This document shows, one piece after another, positions 1 through 10,765 of a stretch of DNA of 64,000 nucleotides (position 1 is its first letter; each line of letters starts with the position of its first letter). Under the pieces are notes generated by a model. That model searched no databases, was not told where the DNA came from, and saw only the letters and a program-made list of their open reading frames with translations. Position numbers and translations under genes: made by a program. This DNA comes from Selaginella tamariscina (lineage: Eukaryota; Streptophyta; Lycopodiopsida; Selaginellales; Selaginellaceae): assembly GCA_003024785.1 (NCBI GenBank), contig PUQB01000115.1, forward strand, positions 1-64,000, written 5' to 3'.

Positions 1-2846
1 TCCAGGTCTGTTGTTTCCTTTTGCTGAACAGTTTTCTCCTTTCAACAATACGTGAAGGTCAATATTTGTTAAGACCTTCAAGTTAGGATATGCTTTCAGG
101 ATTTTTACTTCTTCATGATTATTAGCCATTAAACCAATCACTCCTTCTAAAATAATAGGTTGGATTTCCTTTTTAACATACCTTTTAGTATGATTACAGA
201 TCACTGGTTTTCCTTCTCCTTCTTCTACATCATCTTTCCTGTTCTTTCCATTCTGAATAACCTTATCAGACTTAATCCATAGTCTGGCTAAGAACATAGT
301 ATAAATAGTATCCTTTTCTTCTTTTTGTAGGATAAGCAAGGATATCCTATATTTAAATCCTTTTACTGTAATAGTGACTCCTCTCATTATGTTTAGTGAC
401 CTTACACTCTGTTGATAAGCCATTTTAAGGTTAAATGGAGTAGGTTGGATTGGTCCTAAACCCATCCTTTTACATTCACCTTCTTCAATAAAAATTCACA
501 CCTGAACCTCCATCTATTAACACTCGTTTTAACTTATTTCTTCCCACATATACTGTGCAGCAAGGAACTTGTCCATCATAATCACCTTCATACAGTACTT
601 CCTTATCCATTTTACAGACTGTATATACTTCACTCGAAGGTGTGTTTGCTGAACTAAGCTCACTGCATTTAATATTTGGTTTTTCTTATATAAGGAGCTA
701 CCCATATCAACTGTCCAAGCGTAACCTTTACCTCCTGATTTATAGTTTGGTGATACATGGAGTCCATTGTTTTATCATGTAATGGTAATAATGAAAAAGT
801 TTAACTTTGTTCACCTTTATCTATATCAACTTTGTCTATACCTTCTGATTCGTTATCAGTCTGACCTTTCTGGTCAGGATCCTGCTCCTGCTTGCTTACA
901 TTTCCTGTAACAAGCTCTCCTTCTTGTTAGGAATAGTTTCTACCTTTCCTTCTTCATCATAAGAGGATTCCTTCTCATTCCTTTGAAGAGCTATAACTGC
1001 CCTTGTAACGGATGGATACTCATCCTTTTCCTCCTCTATTTGAATAAGTCGTGTTGTAGGCTGTACATTAGTCATTCTGGTGGAAGTAGGAGGTTGTACA
1101 TTCCGCCTAGGACATTCCTAGAGATATTCCTGTTTCACCACATGTATAACAAACCTAAGAAGGAAAACCTACCCTGTGGTCCTTGTCTATTGTTGACATG
1201 ATTATATTGATCATTTCTACCTCTTTGACCTTGATAAGGTCTTGCTTCTCCTCTATATTATTTTCATTTCTTTCTGTATAGGATCTATTCTTCTGTTGTC
1301 CATTGTATGGACCATTTTTTCTCCATATATACCTATCCTCTCTGTTTTCGTAAGGAACATCATTCTTTCTCTCATAATATCCATTGTTCCTATTCTGATA
1401 AGGAACTTCATTCCTTCTACCATACATATTGTTCCTGTTCTCATAAGGAATAGCATTATCATTCCTATCATTCCCACGATTCCTGTTAGGTGGGAACCTT
1501 TTAGGAGGTGGACATTCATCCATTCTCCTTTCCTCTCTATACCAGCCACATTCTGGTTCAGGAAATGTCTGCAGTTTTGGGCTACATGTCTTCCTTTCTG
1601 CAGATTTGGCATGTAGGCAGTTGCAGCCTACATTCCTCCACTGTATGCCAGGATTGTTACATTTAGTGCACCATACCTTTGCCTTTATCTCCCCTTAACT
1701 GTCATTCCCTTTAAGGTTTTCATCATTTGAGCAATGTTTTCTCATCTATTGGAATTTACGAACCTTACTACATCAGCTTCCTCTTCCTCTTCATCAGAGG
1801 ATTCTTCCTTTCTTCCATATACTTTCAACTTTCCTTCTGCAATCTTTCTATTTGCTTTCTCTTCTTCTCATATATTTTTAATTGATCAATGAGATCCTCT
1901 ATATCCTTTTCATTATAGTAAGTGCTAGATCTCTATATGGTTTTTAGCAACCCTTACTTATACCATTCAATAAGGCATCCATCTTTACATATGCCTTACA
2001 CTTTTTCTCATGTTTCTTAAAACGGTGTGTATATTCATCTATCTTTTCTGTTTTGCCTTGAAGGATAATCCTTAACTTCTCTAAATGTTCCTTCGGCAAT
2101 TCTCCTTTCTGAAATATTCCTTAAATGCATCAGTAACCTTCTGATAATCCTCTCTGACTTCCTTTTCTAAATCATAATACCAGTCAGAGGCATTTCCTTT
2201 CAATGTATGTGGAAATATAAGCAGCCTTTCTGCATCCGTCACCTTATATAGTTTTACTACCTCTTCAAACTGTTGTAAGTGCCTTTTCGGATTTTCTTTC
2301 TTTCCTGCAGAGAATGTGGGATACATCACCGTACCCCAAACATTCCCAGGAAAAGTGCCATATTTGTAATAATCTTTTGCTCTGGTGTATTTCCTCTTAC
2401 ACCTTCCTCCTTCCTCTTCGGGAGTTCTCAGGAAATCCTTCTCCTTTGCAATCTTGGTCTATGAACAGGCACTCCTTCCGTTCCTCTCACAGTCTCCTCT
2501 AAACCAGCTGTTTGATATTGCCTCCAATTCTCTGGATCAGCCTCAGATTTTTGTATTGTTTCTGCAATATCCTCTACTATCTTGCCAAGGATATTTTTGA
2601 CGTCTATTTTTTGTCAGTTTCAGGTTGCTGTTGGGCAGCCACTCTATTGGCCTGCCTTTGGTTTCTTTGATCAGCTAAGGCTGGATCAGGACGATGGTTC
2701 CTCCAAGGTTCCATTCATTCCTTCTCCTTACACATTGGGCTCTTACACCTTCTGAGCCTTTTTCAGAATGAGAATTTTATCTTTTTAGCCTCTTTTCTCA
2801 ATGAATGCTAACACTGCAATGGCGAAATCCCTCCGTGGTCGCCAAA
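1..2846 (-). mobile_element. Ty3/gypsy element R1, internal region (gag to protease), cut by window edge
   Basis: Reverse-strand internal region of an LTR retrotransposon closely related to element F at 48.3-56.6 kb. From the LTR leftwards there is a primer-site-like TTTGGCGACCAC next to the LTR, a gag capsid-like fragment (2081-2329, residues matching F almost one to one), zinc-knuckle sequence around 1560-1690, and protease sequence at about 380-560 whose reverse complement encodes the same LIDGGSGVNFI motif as F. The pol region would lie left of position 1. Frames are broken repeatedly, so this copy is not coding-competent as read. It inserted into the left part of module copy A: the module sequence resumes directly after the LTR end at 3546. 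Confidence 0.85.
2081..2329 (-). pseudogene. gag capsid fragment of R1
   Basis: An 82-codon open stretch nearly identical to the gag ORF of element F (49016-49360). It shares the segments HLQQFEEVVKLYKVTDAERL, LIFPHTLKGNASDWYYDLE and VTDAFKEYFRKE, which is the usual retrotransposon gag fold pattern with a conserved Trp-Tyr core. It lacks the C-terminal part of the F ORF because of a frame change near 2085. The role is structural, as the capsid of virus-like particles. It is a remnant of R1 and is not expected to be functional by itself. Confidence 0.8.
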
Positions 2847-3546
2847 TGTTAAAAGGAAAAACCGGAAATCCCACCTTTTCCTATTTAACCGGGTTTCCTT
2901 TTCTTAACATTTAGGAAAGGTTACACACTTTCTTTCCTTCAACTCTCCACATTTACATATATTAAAACTCCTTCTCTCAAAGCCACAATGACTGTCTCCG
3001 AAGTCAAGGGCAAGAACGGATTTTGGCTATTGCCTTGTTTAGATCCATTCATTGAGAGTACACATTTATACACACAAGATCTAAAATATGCACCTTTCAT
3101 TACTAACATGAATACAAGAGACAAAGTGTAGAGAACCTCTATCTCTTGCTGGAAGTTCAAATGGAGACCCCTCTCTCCTGTTAGAACTTGTTGTGGAGAC
3201 CCTTTTGGAGACCCCTTCTCCCTTGCCCTAACTACTCCTTAACTACCCTTCCTTTTGCCACGTCATCTTTTTCCTTTCCAAGATTTCCTTTTCCTTTTCC
3301 TTTTCTTTACTCACCTTTTCTCTCGGTAAGGATTTTCCTCCTTCACATCCTTTCCTTCCTTTTCCTTACTCACCTTTTCCTCTCGGTAAGGATTTTCCTC
3401 CTTCACAGCCTTTCTTTCCTTTTCCTTACGCACCTTTTCCTCTCGGTAAGGATTTTCCTCCTTCACAGCCTTTTCTTCCATGCTTACTAAGACCTTCCTA
3501 CCCTTATTCTCTCCACAATTATGCTCCTAATATTTTACCTTTAACA
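2847..3546 (-). repeat. 5' LTR of element R1 (700 bp)
   Basis: Read on the minus strand the repeat begins TGTTAAAGGTAAAATATTAG and ends CTTTTAACA, so it has the TG...CA ends of an LTR. It is followed by TTTGGCGACCAC, the primer-site position. The same start occurs at 48301 and 56457 in element F, where the LTR copies are only 202 and about 133 bp long. The module A sequence begins at 3547. Confidence 0.85.
3300..3480 (-). repeat. Three ~59-bp tandem units inside the R1 LTR
   Basis: The block containing TCGGTAAGGATTTTCCTCCT followed by CACAGCCTTTC and a CCTTTTCC-rich stretch is repeated three times in a row with few changes. Element F keeps a single unit in each LTR. The repeat lies in the 5' part of the LTR (U3 side), where promoter repeats are common, but nothing here shows function. 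Confidence 0.75.
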
Positions 3547-3563
3547 GCTAAGAATCTATGTAA

Positions 3564-3650
3564 AACTGTCCAGAGCTCACATTTGTGGTGGTTCTAAAAC
3601 GAAATGTTATCTTTCTTTTGCACTAGCACAAATGTGAGCTTTGGACAGTT
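3564..3650. other. Near-perfect inverted repeat (24-bp arms, 39-bp loop), copy A
   Basis: Arms 3564-3587 and 3627-3650 pair at 23 of 24 positions (AACTGTCCAGAGCTCAC... against ...GTGAGCTTTGGACAGTT). The loop contains GTTCTAAAACGAAATGTTAT. It lies about 140 bp upstream of gene 1 in module copy A. Homologous hairpins occur at 25583-25669 and 39299-39383. Confidence 0.85.
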
Positions 3651-3792
3651 AATTCCGTCTACTTCTCTCTGTGTATTATTTTTGTATATTCGGGTTTATA
3701 CAAGTGTGTGTGCGTTTTTATATGATTTGTATTCATAGTGTATTATTTTGCAGAAGGACGATTTAATTAAACAAGGAGATCGAGTCATTAGT

Positions 3793-6700
3793 ATGGAGTC
3801 GTCGTCAAATTCTGGGTAAGAATTAAAATAAAATCTGTTATACTCGGATATGTGCTTGAACTAATCATTTTTGTATTCAGATGTGGAATTGAGGTGACAT
3901 TAAGAGAGAGCAGGAGAAGAGATGGGCAGGGGGATTCTGGAATCAACTTGGCCATATTTCAAACTAAACGGGAAGCGCATTGGAACAACCATGGTTGCTG
4001 TCAAACTAACCTCTGTCACATCGCATGGACAAGCAAAACAATGGAAAGTGGGTGTGCTAGTCAAGCATCCGAAAGCATGCTGTGAACCCAGATTGAACGA
4101 TGCTCGACACATATGCCTTGTTCCATCCAATGTCACGTTCTCGGATCCAGAGGTCGCAGTTACAACATTAATTTCGGGTGGTTTTGTCGACTTGTGGATA
4201 ATGACGTTCACGTGTTCACTAATGATGTTGACCTGGAGTTCTTCTTCAACTCAACGAAAGCCCATCTATGGAGGGGATCCAACTGGATGTCTACTTCGAA
4301 GATCTTCAGACTCATCGAGTAGGTGTATTGTCAGGAGATATTGCTTCACAATACAGAAAATCACAAGTGGAGCAATCGTCCCTCTTCACATTGAAGAAGA
4401 ACACAGCGACATCATAAGGAGATTGAGAGGGTGGCTTGGTCTCAGGTTCTTTACAGATCACGTTCAATTTGCTTAGAAATTTCGGGAGCTGGAAGAGTGT
4501 GCCGAGAACATTAGAACAGCATCAATCGGGGATCACACATGTTGATTCGGATCGTAGAAGAAAATCATCATCGTTTTGTCAGCTGCACCTGTGGCATCCC
4601 ATGCTGCAATAAGCCACAAGGAAATGATGTTGGATGATAGGATTTACCTGTAGGGTTAAGTATTGCAGCGTCAACCCAAACTTCAATTACAGGCCACTCA
4701 ACAGGAACGTGTAGCTGAGCTCATGGAGAAGATGAAGGACGACAATTCTTACACCGTTCCACATAATGCTGTTTTGTGCGCATACTACGAGAGAAACAAA
4801 GGCGCTGACAAAGTGTGGATCACAACACCGAACAAATGAGGAAGGTTCAGACGGAGAATAGAAAATCATCAAGTACTACATCATTAGTGGCCAGCACACA
4901 ATAACGGCAGCCCAACGACTTCTCGACGAACACAACAAAGGAACGATGGCAACAAAACTTTCCGAGCATACCCGTGAGAAGCTGACGAAAAGATCGGCGT
5001 TTTTAGCGAAGCCGAATCTCACAATCGAGCAGTACCATAAGTTATCGGCGGAATGGGACGCTGCAGACACCAACCACTACAACAGCAAAATATGGGAGAA
5101 GTTCAAACACACGCGAGCCGTGTGGGAATCTCTTCAGCGACCACAAAGAGCTACCGCAGGGAATACACAATCTGCGGACTACCGGGTAAGCAAATTGTTT
5201 GGGCGGGATTTATCTCGCCGGTATATTAATCTGTCTTTTTTTCAGAGAGTTGAAGAAATTGTAGCAGTTGATTTTGCCCAGGTGGGCGGGAAGGAAACAT
5301 CCTTTTGATGATGTTGATTTCTTGTCCCGAGGATAGGATCTTTGCCAAATGGTTGGGGATTATGGAATCCTTTGCAAAAGGAACACTGAAGAAGAAGCAG
5401 ACAAGTGAAGGGAGCCCTCAGAGAAGTCTGCAAAGAAACCCAGTAAGACGCCGAAGGCTAAGTCTGTTCAATCTATAAAGGATGTAGACAACGATTTCAA
5501 GCTCACATGGTTGAAGCCTTTAAATGGAACAACGATGGAGGAGATGGAAGTCTTGGCTGATTTGGTGATTGGCAAATTACAATTAATAACAGCAGCCCAC
5601 CTCTCCTTTTCATCTCAAGGCAATGGAGTTGAAGACGGTCAGGCACTTCAAGGAGTGGTTGGGAATACACTGCCACAAACTGGGTTGGACCTCGGCTTCA
5701 ACATACGAAGAGGTCAGCAAATATTTGCATGTGACAAACGATGATATGCTTGTCGAATGGGTGAATCAATCGGAAGATCTGGGCAAGAATCTATTGCACG
5801 CCAACGCCAAAAGGAGAACATTGCGATGACGCCTTCTCTTATGGCAGTCCTTCAGCAGCGGAGAACCGAGTTGAACCTTATAAAGGAGGATGCTACGAAT
5901 CACGACAAGCCCTACAGATGTTTGTTGTTGATTCGGAGACTTTATGGGGTACATCACTGCTTGTAGGAAACCGTTTCAATTGTTCGTGATGGATCGGCGG
6001 GTGTCAAAAAATCCTTCGACAGACAGGACTAGAGGATTTGGTGGAGAAACTTAGCCGTGCAAGCATGTACAAAGAAGGTATTTATTATTGAATTCATACT
6101 TGCACTCTTGACTGATATCTACGTTTTCAGGTATTTATTTCTTGATTCTTGCTCATGTCACCGATACTTTGCCTTCGCCTTTGCCAAGAGAATAAACATC
6201 GTTGGACAGGATTTTATATGAATGATGCTGATCCGAAGTGCATTGATTCGGTTGTTCACTTGGTTGTTAGGAATGCGCCAAACAATTTCAAACTTCCAAA
6301 TGACTGGCCAGGCATCTGTTTGCACTCCAACGGCCCTGAACCTCCATCCGATACACCGATAGGTGAGAGTGACGTATTCGGCAATGTACGTTATCCAAAC
6401 ATTACAAGTCAAGCGGCACGGAGCATCGTCAACTTGATCAGGGGTCCTCACAGTGATGCGTGGGTTTTTGACTACTGCACTAGGGGGTCCGTCTTGAAGG
6501 AGTGTTACCTTCGGCATACATGTGTGTTTGCCGTTGAAAAGGATAAGACCATGGTTGAGGACCTGAACAAGTGGATAGATAGGTTCTCAACTGATACCCC
6601 AACGAATCCATAAAGGAGTATTTGAGAAAGTTCCCTCCAGATAAGTGCGATAGCTCTGAAGACGAATCTGGTTCAATGTCGGAGTCTGAGGACGAACTTC

Positions 6701-6870
6701 AATCAGATATTAGACCGGAAGTTATCTCGAGGAGTACAGAACATTCACACTCCATTACCCATGGAAACATCAAGAAGATAGAAGATCTTGAACCATCTCA
6801 CAAGCGGCTTAGACCTTCTTCGCCTCACTCAGAAGGTAATAGCGAAGAAGAATTGTTAATGAGTTCTTAG
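3793..6870 (+). pseudogene. Module gene 1, copy A: ParB-like and methyltransferase-like protein, frames broken
   Basis: Same gene as at 25811-28897. The start ATG (MESSSNSG) follows a splice acceptor TTTTGCAG; a short first exon ends in GG|GTAAG at 3815. Later an intron near 5188-5245 ends TTTTTTTCAG and contains GGGCGGGATTTATCTCGCC, a relative of the palindrome found in the arrays. Coding segments seen are the N-terminal region, ISGQHTITAAQRLL-type sequence near 4890, a basic linker, the MTase-like segment near 6450-6560, and the acidic tail SEDESGSMSESEDELQSD followed by a KRLRP basic patch. Several 1-base shifts relative to copies B and C interrupt the frame. Function is inferred only from motifs; see copy B. 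Confidence 0.55.
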
Positions 6871-7129
6871 AGTGACGAATAGTTGTAAATGAGTGTAACA
6901 TAAGGCATTTTTGTATATTTCTTTATATTTGTACAGAAAATAAATTCTCAAGGATTAATGAAGCTTTTAGTTCAAACATGGGTCACACAGGTAAATAATA
7001 TACCTTGATAATTTTAAGGTCAGCTAATTATCATTTTGCAGATGTAATGAAAAATTGAGAACATGGATTTTCAGCATTGCATGAGGTAAGAGAGGGGTTT
7101 GGCGACAATTTCTTGTGCCACATGTCAGA

Positions 7130-8297
7130 ATGACAGAGTTCATGCAGGAAATGGATAATAATGCAGCTCAAAACATCGTTACCATGGGGGCCACTTCAGT
7201 TTTTTCATCATCATTTTTATTGGCTTCAGTTCCGAAATCAATTTCTTCAGCGCATGCAATATCTGAATCTTGTAAGGATGATGTACAATTAAATGATGAA
7301 GGGATAGGCAACGAGATAGTGGCAACGGATAAATGTGAAAGGGAGCAAACAAGTGATTTGCAAAGTATTCAAGAGGCAACGCTATCCATGTTACTCATGG
7401 CCATATTGTGTTGTTGGATGTCAATGGTGTTCTGCTTCATCGACAAAGGCCCGAGGATAGGAAAAAAGAAATCAAACAAGGAGATTTCATTCCTTGTCAT
7501 GGTAAATTTCGATATGATATTATTTTTCGTCCAGGGTTGGATCGTCTCTTTCAAAAGCTTAAGGAGATGGGTGCGCTTGTGGGGATTTGGTCATGCATGC
7601 AGATTCATAACTTAACACCGCTGTTGAATTTGCTTAAGAAACATTGTAGTGTTGCAGAAGAGGTGATTCGTAAAGATTGGATTTTTGACCAGCGAATGTG
7701 TATAAACCTCTCGAATTTCACAATATAAGAAAGGAAAGCAAGCCATACTTCTTCAAGAATGAAAGAATAATTGGGACTCATGGGGAGATCAGTCGCTTAA
7801 GGATAATGAAGAATGCACATATCTTAGTAGTAGACGACTCTCCTCAGAAGGCTATGCTCAACCAAAACATTGCTTGTATTCATCCAATCACTTTCGATCC
7901 ATATTCTGATACGATATCATGGATGAGCTAGTGAACTACTTGGATACGTGCCTCAGAAAGAAGAATCTCGAAAATTTTTGTGAGCAGTATCCACCGTATC
8001 AACATTTCCTGAAGCTTTTCTTTCTCGTGATTTTGAATTTTATAAAATGAAGGATAGCAACCGGGCGCTTTATAATATTATTCTTAAGGAACGTCATTTT
8101 TAGATGAGCCTTTATGCAGACCTTCTTATTACATCTTATGTATTAACAAGGATGGCAACTCCCAATTGCATTCGTGAGAGTGTTAAGGGTGGCAACAACA
8201 TCAAGATATTGACCAAAATGATTTGATTAATCCGGAGAGTGATGATTTAGACAAAATGAGAGATTTCTCTGTATGGTTAGGAAGAAAGTATTTATAA
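7130..8297 (+). pseudogene. Module gene 2, copy A: FCP1/NIF-type HAD phosphatase-like, frameshifted
   Basis: ATG at 7130 (MTEFMQEMDNNAAQN). A 1-base deletion near 7387 compared with copy B moves the HAD domain to another frame, where LLDVNGVLLHR and the following RPGLDRLFQKLKEMGALVG are read. A further shift precedes the VVDDSPQ motif. Copy A keeps the TTTT run that copy B lacks near its end, so its C-terminal frame runs on through FEFYKMKDSNR to the stop at 8297 (DFSVWLGRKYL). Together the copies show that the ancestral protein extended about 75 residues past the stop seen in copy B. Confidence 0.65.
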
Positions 8298-8579
8298 AAA
8301 TTAACATGTTGATAAGAAAATGATTTCATTTGTAATTATGTTTGATAGTATTTCTTCATTATTGTAAACTATTTTTAGAATAATATGAATATTCTAAGAT
8401 ATTTTAGGAATATTCCTTACTAAGTAAGGTTATTGAAGGATTAATTAATTAATTAATTAATATTTAAGGCTTAATTACATATTAATTAAATGATTAATTA
8501 ATAATTAAAACTTAAGTATTAATTAGTAATTTATTTTATATTCCCATTTTCACGTATCATGCCCACTTTAGTTACAACG

Positions 8580-9071
8580 TGCATATACATAGGACTTTCC
8601 TACGGTGGAGGAATAATTTGTAGGAAAGTAGTAGTAGGAGATATCCTATGTACATGAAAAATCCTACAGTAGTAGGATAAATCCTACATGGTAGGAAGGA
8701 TCCTACGGTTGTAGGAAGCAGATAATTATGACGGTTGGAGGAGGACAGGATTTAGTTAGGGCAAGCTAGGGAAGAAGGGGGAGAGACTATGAAGGCTATG
8801 GAGAGCAATGCATGAGAGAGAGAGTATCTTTAGGAAAAAGTAAGTCTCCACACTTGTTATCTCTTTGTATTCATATAGTAATGCAAGTGCATATTTATGG
8901 TGTATTGTGAATGCTATACATGGCAATGGCCAAAGCAAAATCCTATCCTTGATCTTAAAGACGAGATAAGTATATATATAGAGCTCTCTATTGGACGAAA
9001 TCCTACACTTTAATTAGCAAAGCTTTTCCTGCGTTGTGAACAGTGATTTCTACACACAGGAAAGTTTTGTA
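8580..9071 (+). repeat. 5' LTR remnant of old element H
   Basis: About 490 bp similar to 12999-13500: shared landmarks are GTGGAGGAATAA, ATTATGAC(G/A)GTTGGA, TGTATTCAT..TAATGCAA and the CCTTGA(T)CTTAA block. It is cut on the left exactly at the module A right end (both share TGCAT) and on the right by the solo LTR at 9072. H is therefore older than both of its neighbours. Confidence 0.6.
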
Positions 9072-10765
9072 TGTTAACATGAAGCTAGAACTTACCTTCT
9101 AGAAACCCACCCCAATTTTGATGTCCTAGTTAGGCTGATTGGTTAATGTAAATGAGTTTAGCGTATTTAGTAGGGTTAGGAACACCCCTAGGGTTGACCT
9201 AACCCTAGGGTTGCCCTAACCCACGCCCTAAAAACCCCACCCCCTTGGGTAGGGTTTTAGGTTAGAGTTAGGCTAAGTTAAACACTCTCTCATTAACTTA
9301 ATAAGGGGCTAGCTAATTTAGTGCCAGCCCACATACACATATAGGAAAATAGAGGGGGGGGGTTCTCCGTCACATAAATAAGGTAGAGTAGGTGTGGGCA
9401 AGCAAGCCAGAGACTGAGAGGTCTCTGGTTCCTTCCTCCCCACTGGCATGGTTCATCTCATGTCGTCAAGGCATACTCGCTATGCGTCGTGTCCCACTCG
9501 CCTGCGGGGTACGCCACAATTTAGGGGTAATCTACCCTTATCGTTGGCAAATTTGCACTGCTGTGCCCGGGTACACCGCATCCAGGGAGTTAGCCAACTC
9601 CTTCGTCTGGTAACCTGCTTGCACATCTAGGTAATCGTTAAGACTATGTTTCAGTCTCCTCATCCATGCCAAGCTGAGGGCAGCACTCATAACTCAGCTA
9701 GTCACACATCCTGACTCACAATGTGAGCATTGTCCATGCACTTAGCTAACTGTGGGATGAGCTCTCAGGCAGACAGGTTCCCAAAGGGGTATCTGAGTGT
9801 GGGCTCTAAGAGTTGGCATCTAGTGAGCCACGATTGTGGCACTGGGCTCTAAGGGGCTATGAAGATAACCTTGTCCTGTGAAATGACACTAGGATGGGTG
9901 TCATACAAGTGCAACACTCCAGGCAATGACCCACGGGTCGTGTCTCGAGCCTAAGGCCGAGGGGTTGGTGAACCTGACAAGCACATGTTCGTGTTCTAGG
10001 ATTAGGGCCAAGCCTTGGGGCCCAAGGGAGGTTAGGTCTCTTTGCCAAGTGTGTTTAATAGCACACATTGTTAAGGTGTTTCGTTCTTAGGATGTGAGAG
10101 CATGTTTGAGGGTTGAACAACCTAAACTCCTTAGCAAGGGTCTTCTTAGACATAGGCATGGTTCCCTCTGGGGAATAAGGTTAGGGTTTTCCAACCTTAG
10201 CCTTTAAGGAATGCTTAGGGGATCACTCGTGCCCTCTGACTGCGGACACTCATGTGTTCTCTAGGTACTAACCCTAGAGCCAGGGTATGACTTGGCCACT
10301 CAGACCCTTAAGGGTTAGTTGTGGGTCTCGTCGACTTTTAGGGGTTGTATTAATTGAGGGTGATTCCTTAAGATGTAAGGTGAAGCTTTAACCCTATTGA
10401 GAGTATGTGAGGAACACGCGTCTCTTTGATGGGGGTTAGGGCATGAGCTTGTCTAGGTCTTTTAGTGCAGGACCCTAAGTCAACTAGGGTTATCCCTCAA
10501 GGGTTTTGGGAGCAGACACTCTAGGGAGACTTAGGCTAAATCCTAAGTCAACTAGGGTTATCCTCAAGAGTTCTAGGGCAGACATTCTAGGGAGACTTAG
10601 GCTAAACCCTAAGTCTCTTGTCCACTTAGGCATTAGAGTCTAACCCTAGGGGTCGTTGGGGTTGTCTGAAAGACTTAGTGTTGCTCATACAGGGTTATGA
10701 CACCAGATGGCTGCCTAGCAGCCACGTGTTGCCATGTGTTGGCCCTTCGGGTAAAAACTCTGACA
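9072..10765 (-). repeat. Solo LTR (1.7 kb), inverse orientation
   Basis: The reverse complement starts TGTCAGAGTTTTTACCCGAA and ends CATGTTAACA (TG...CA). It is homologous in reverse orientation to 32198-34472, sharing the ACCCGAAGGGCCAACAC start, CCTAACCC-rich stretches and the GGTAAGT end region. No open reading frame or internal retrotransposon region accompanies it, so I read it as a solo LTR inserted in H. Its CCCTAACCC motifs are part of this repeat and are not telomeric. No clear target duplication was found. ORFs predicted inside are short and have no recognisable domain. Confidence 0.65.

Larger units (their letters stand above)
3547..8584 (+). mobile_element. Gene-bearing ~5-kb module, copy A
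   Basis: First of three copies (B at 25389-30617; C split at 39106-41939 and 56590-58854). All share the same order: hairpin, gene 1 (ParB-like/methyltransferase-like), gene 2 (FCP1-like), then an AT-rich tail with TTAATTAA runs ending TTAGTTACAACGTGCAT. The right border is identical in all three copies and the flanks beyond it differ, which argues for movement or duplication of a defined unit. The left part of copy A is cut off by retroelement R1. Copy A is very similar to B and less similar to C. No terminal inverted repeat or target duplication could be identified, so calling it a mobile element is an inference. Confidence 0.6.

Noticed and set aside
9160..9260. Telomere-like CCCTAACCC cluster
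   Set aside because: It belongs to the solo LTR family; the related copy near 34200-34290 has the same stretch in reverse.
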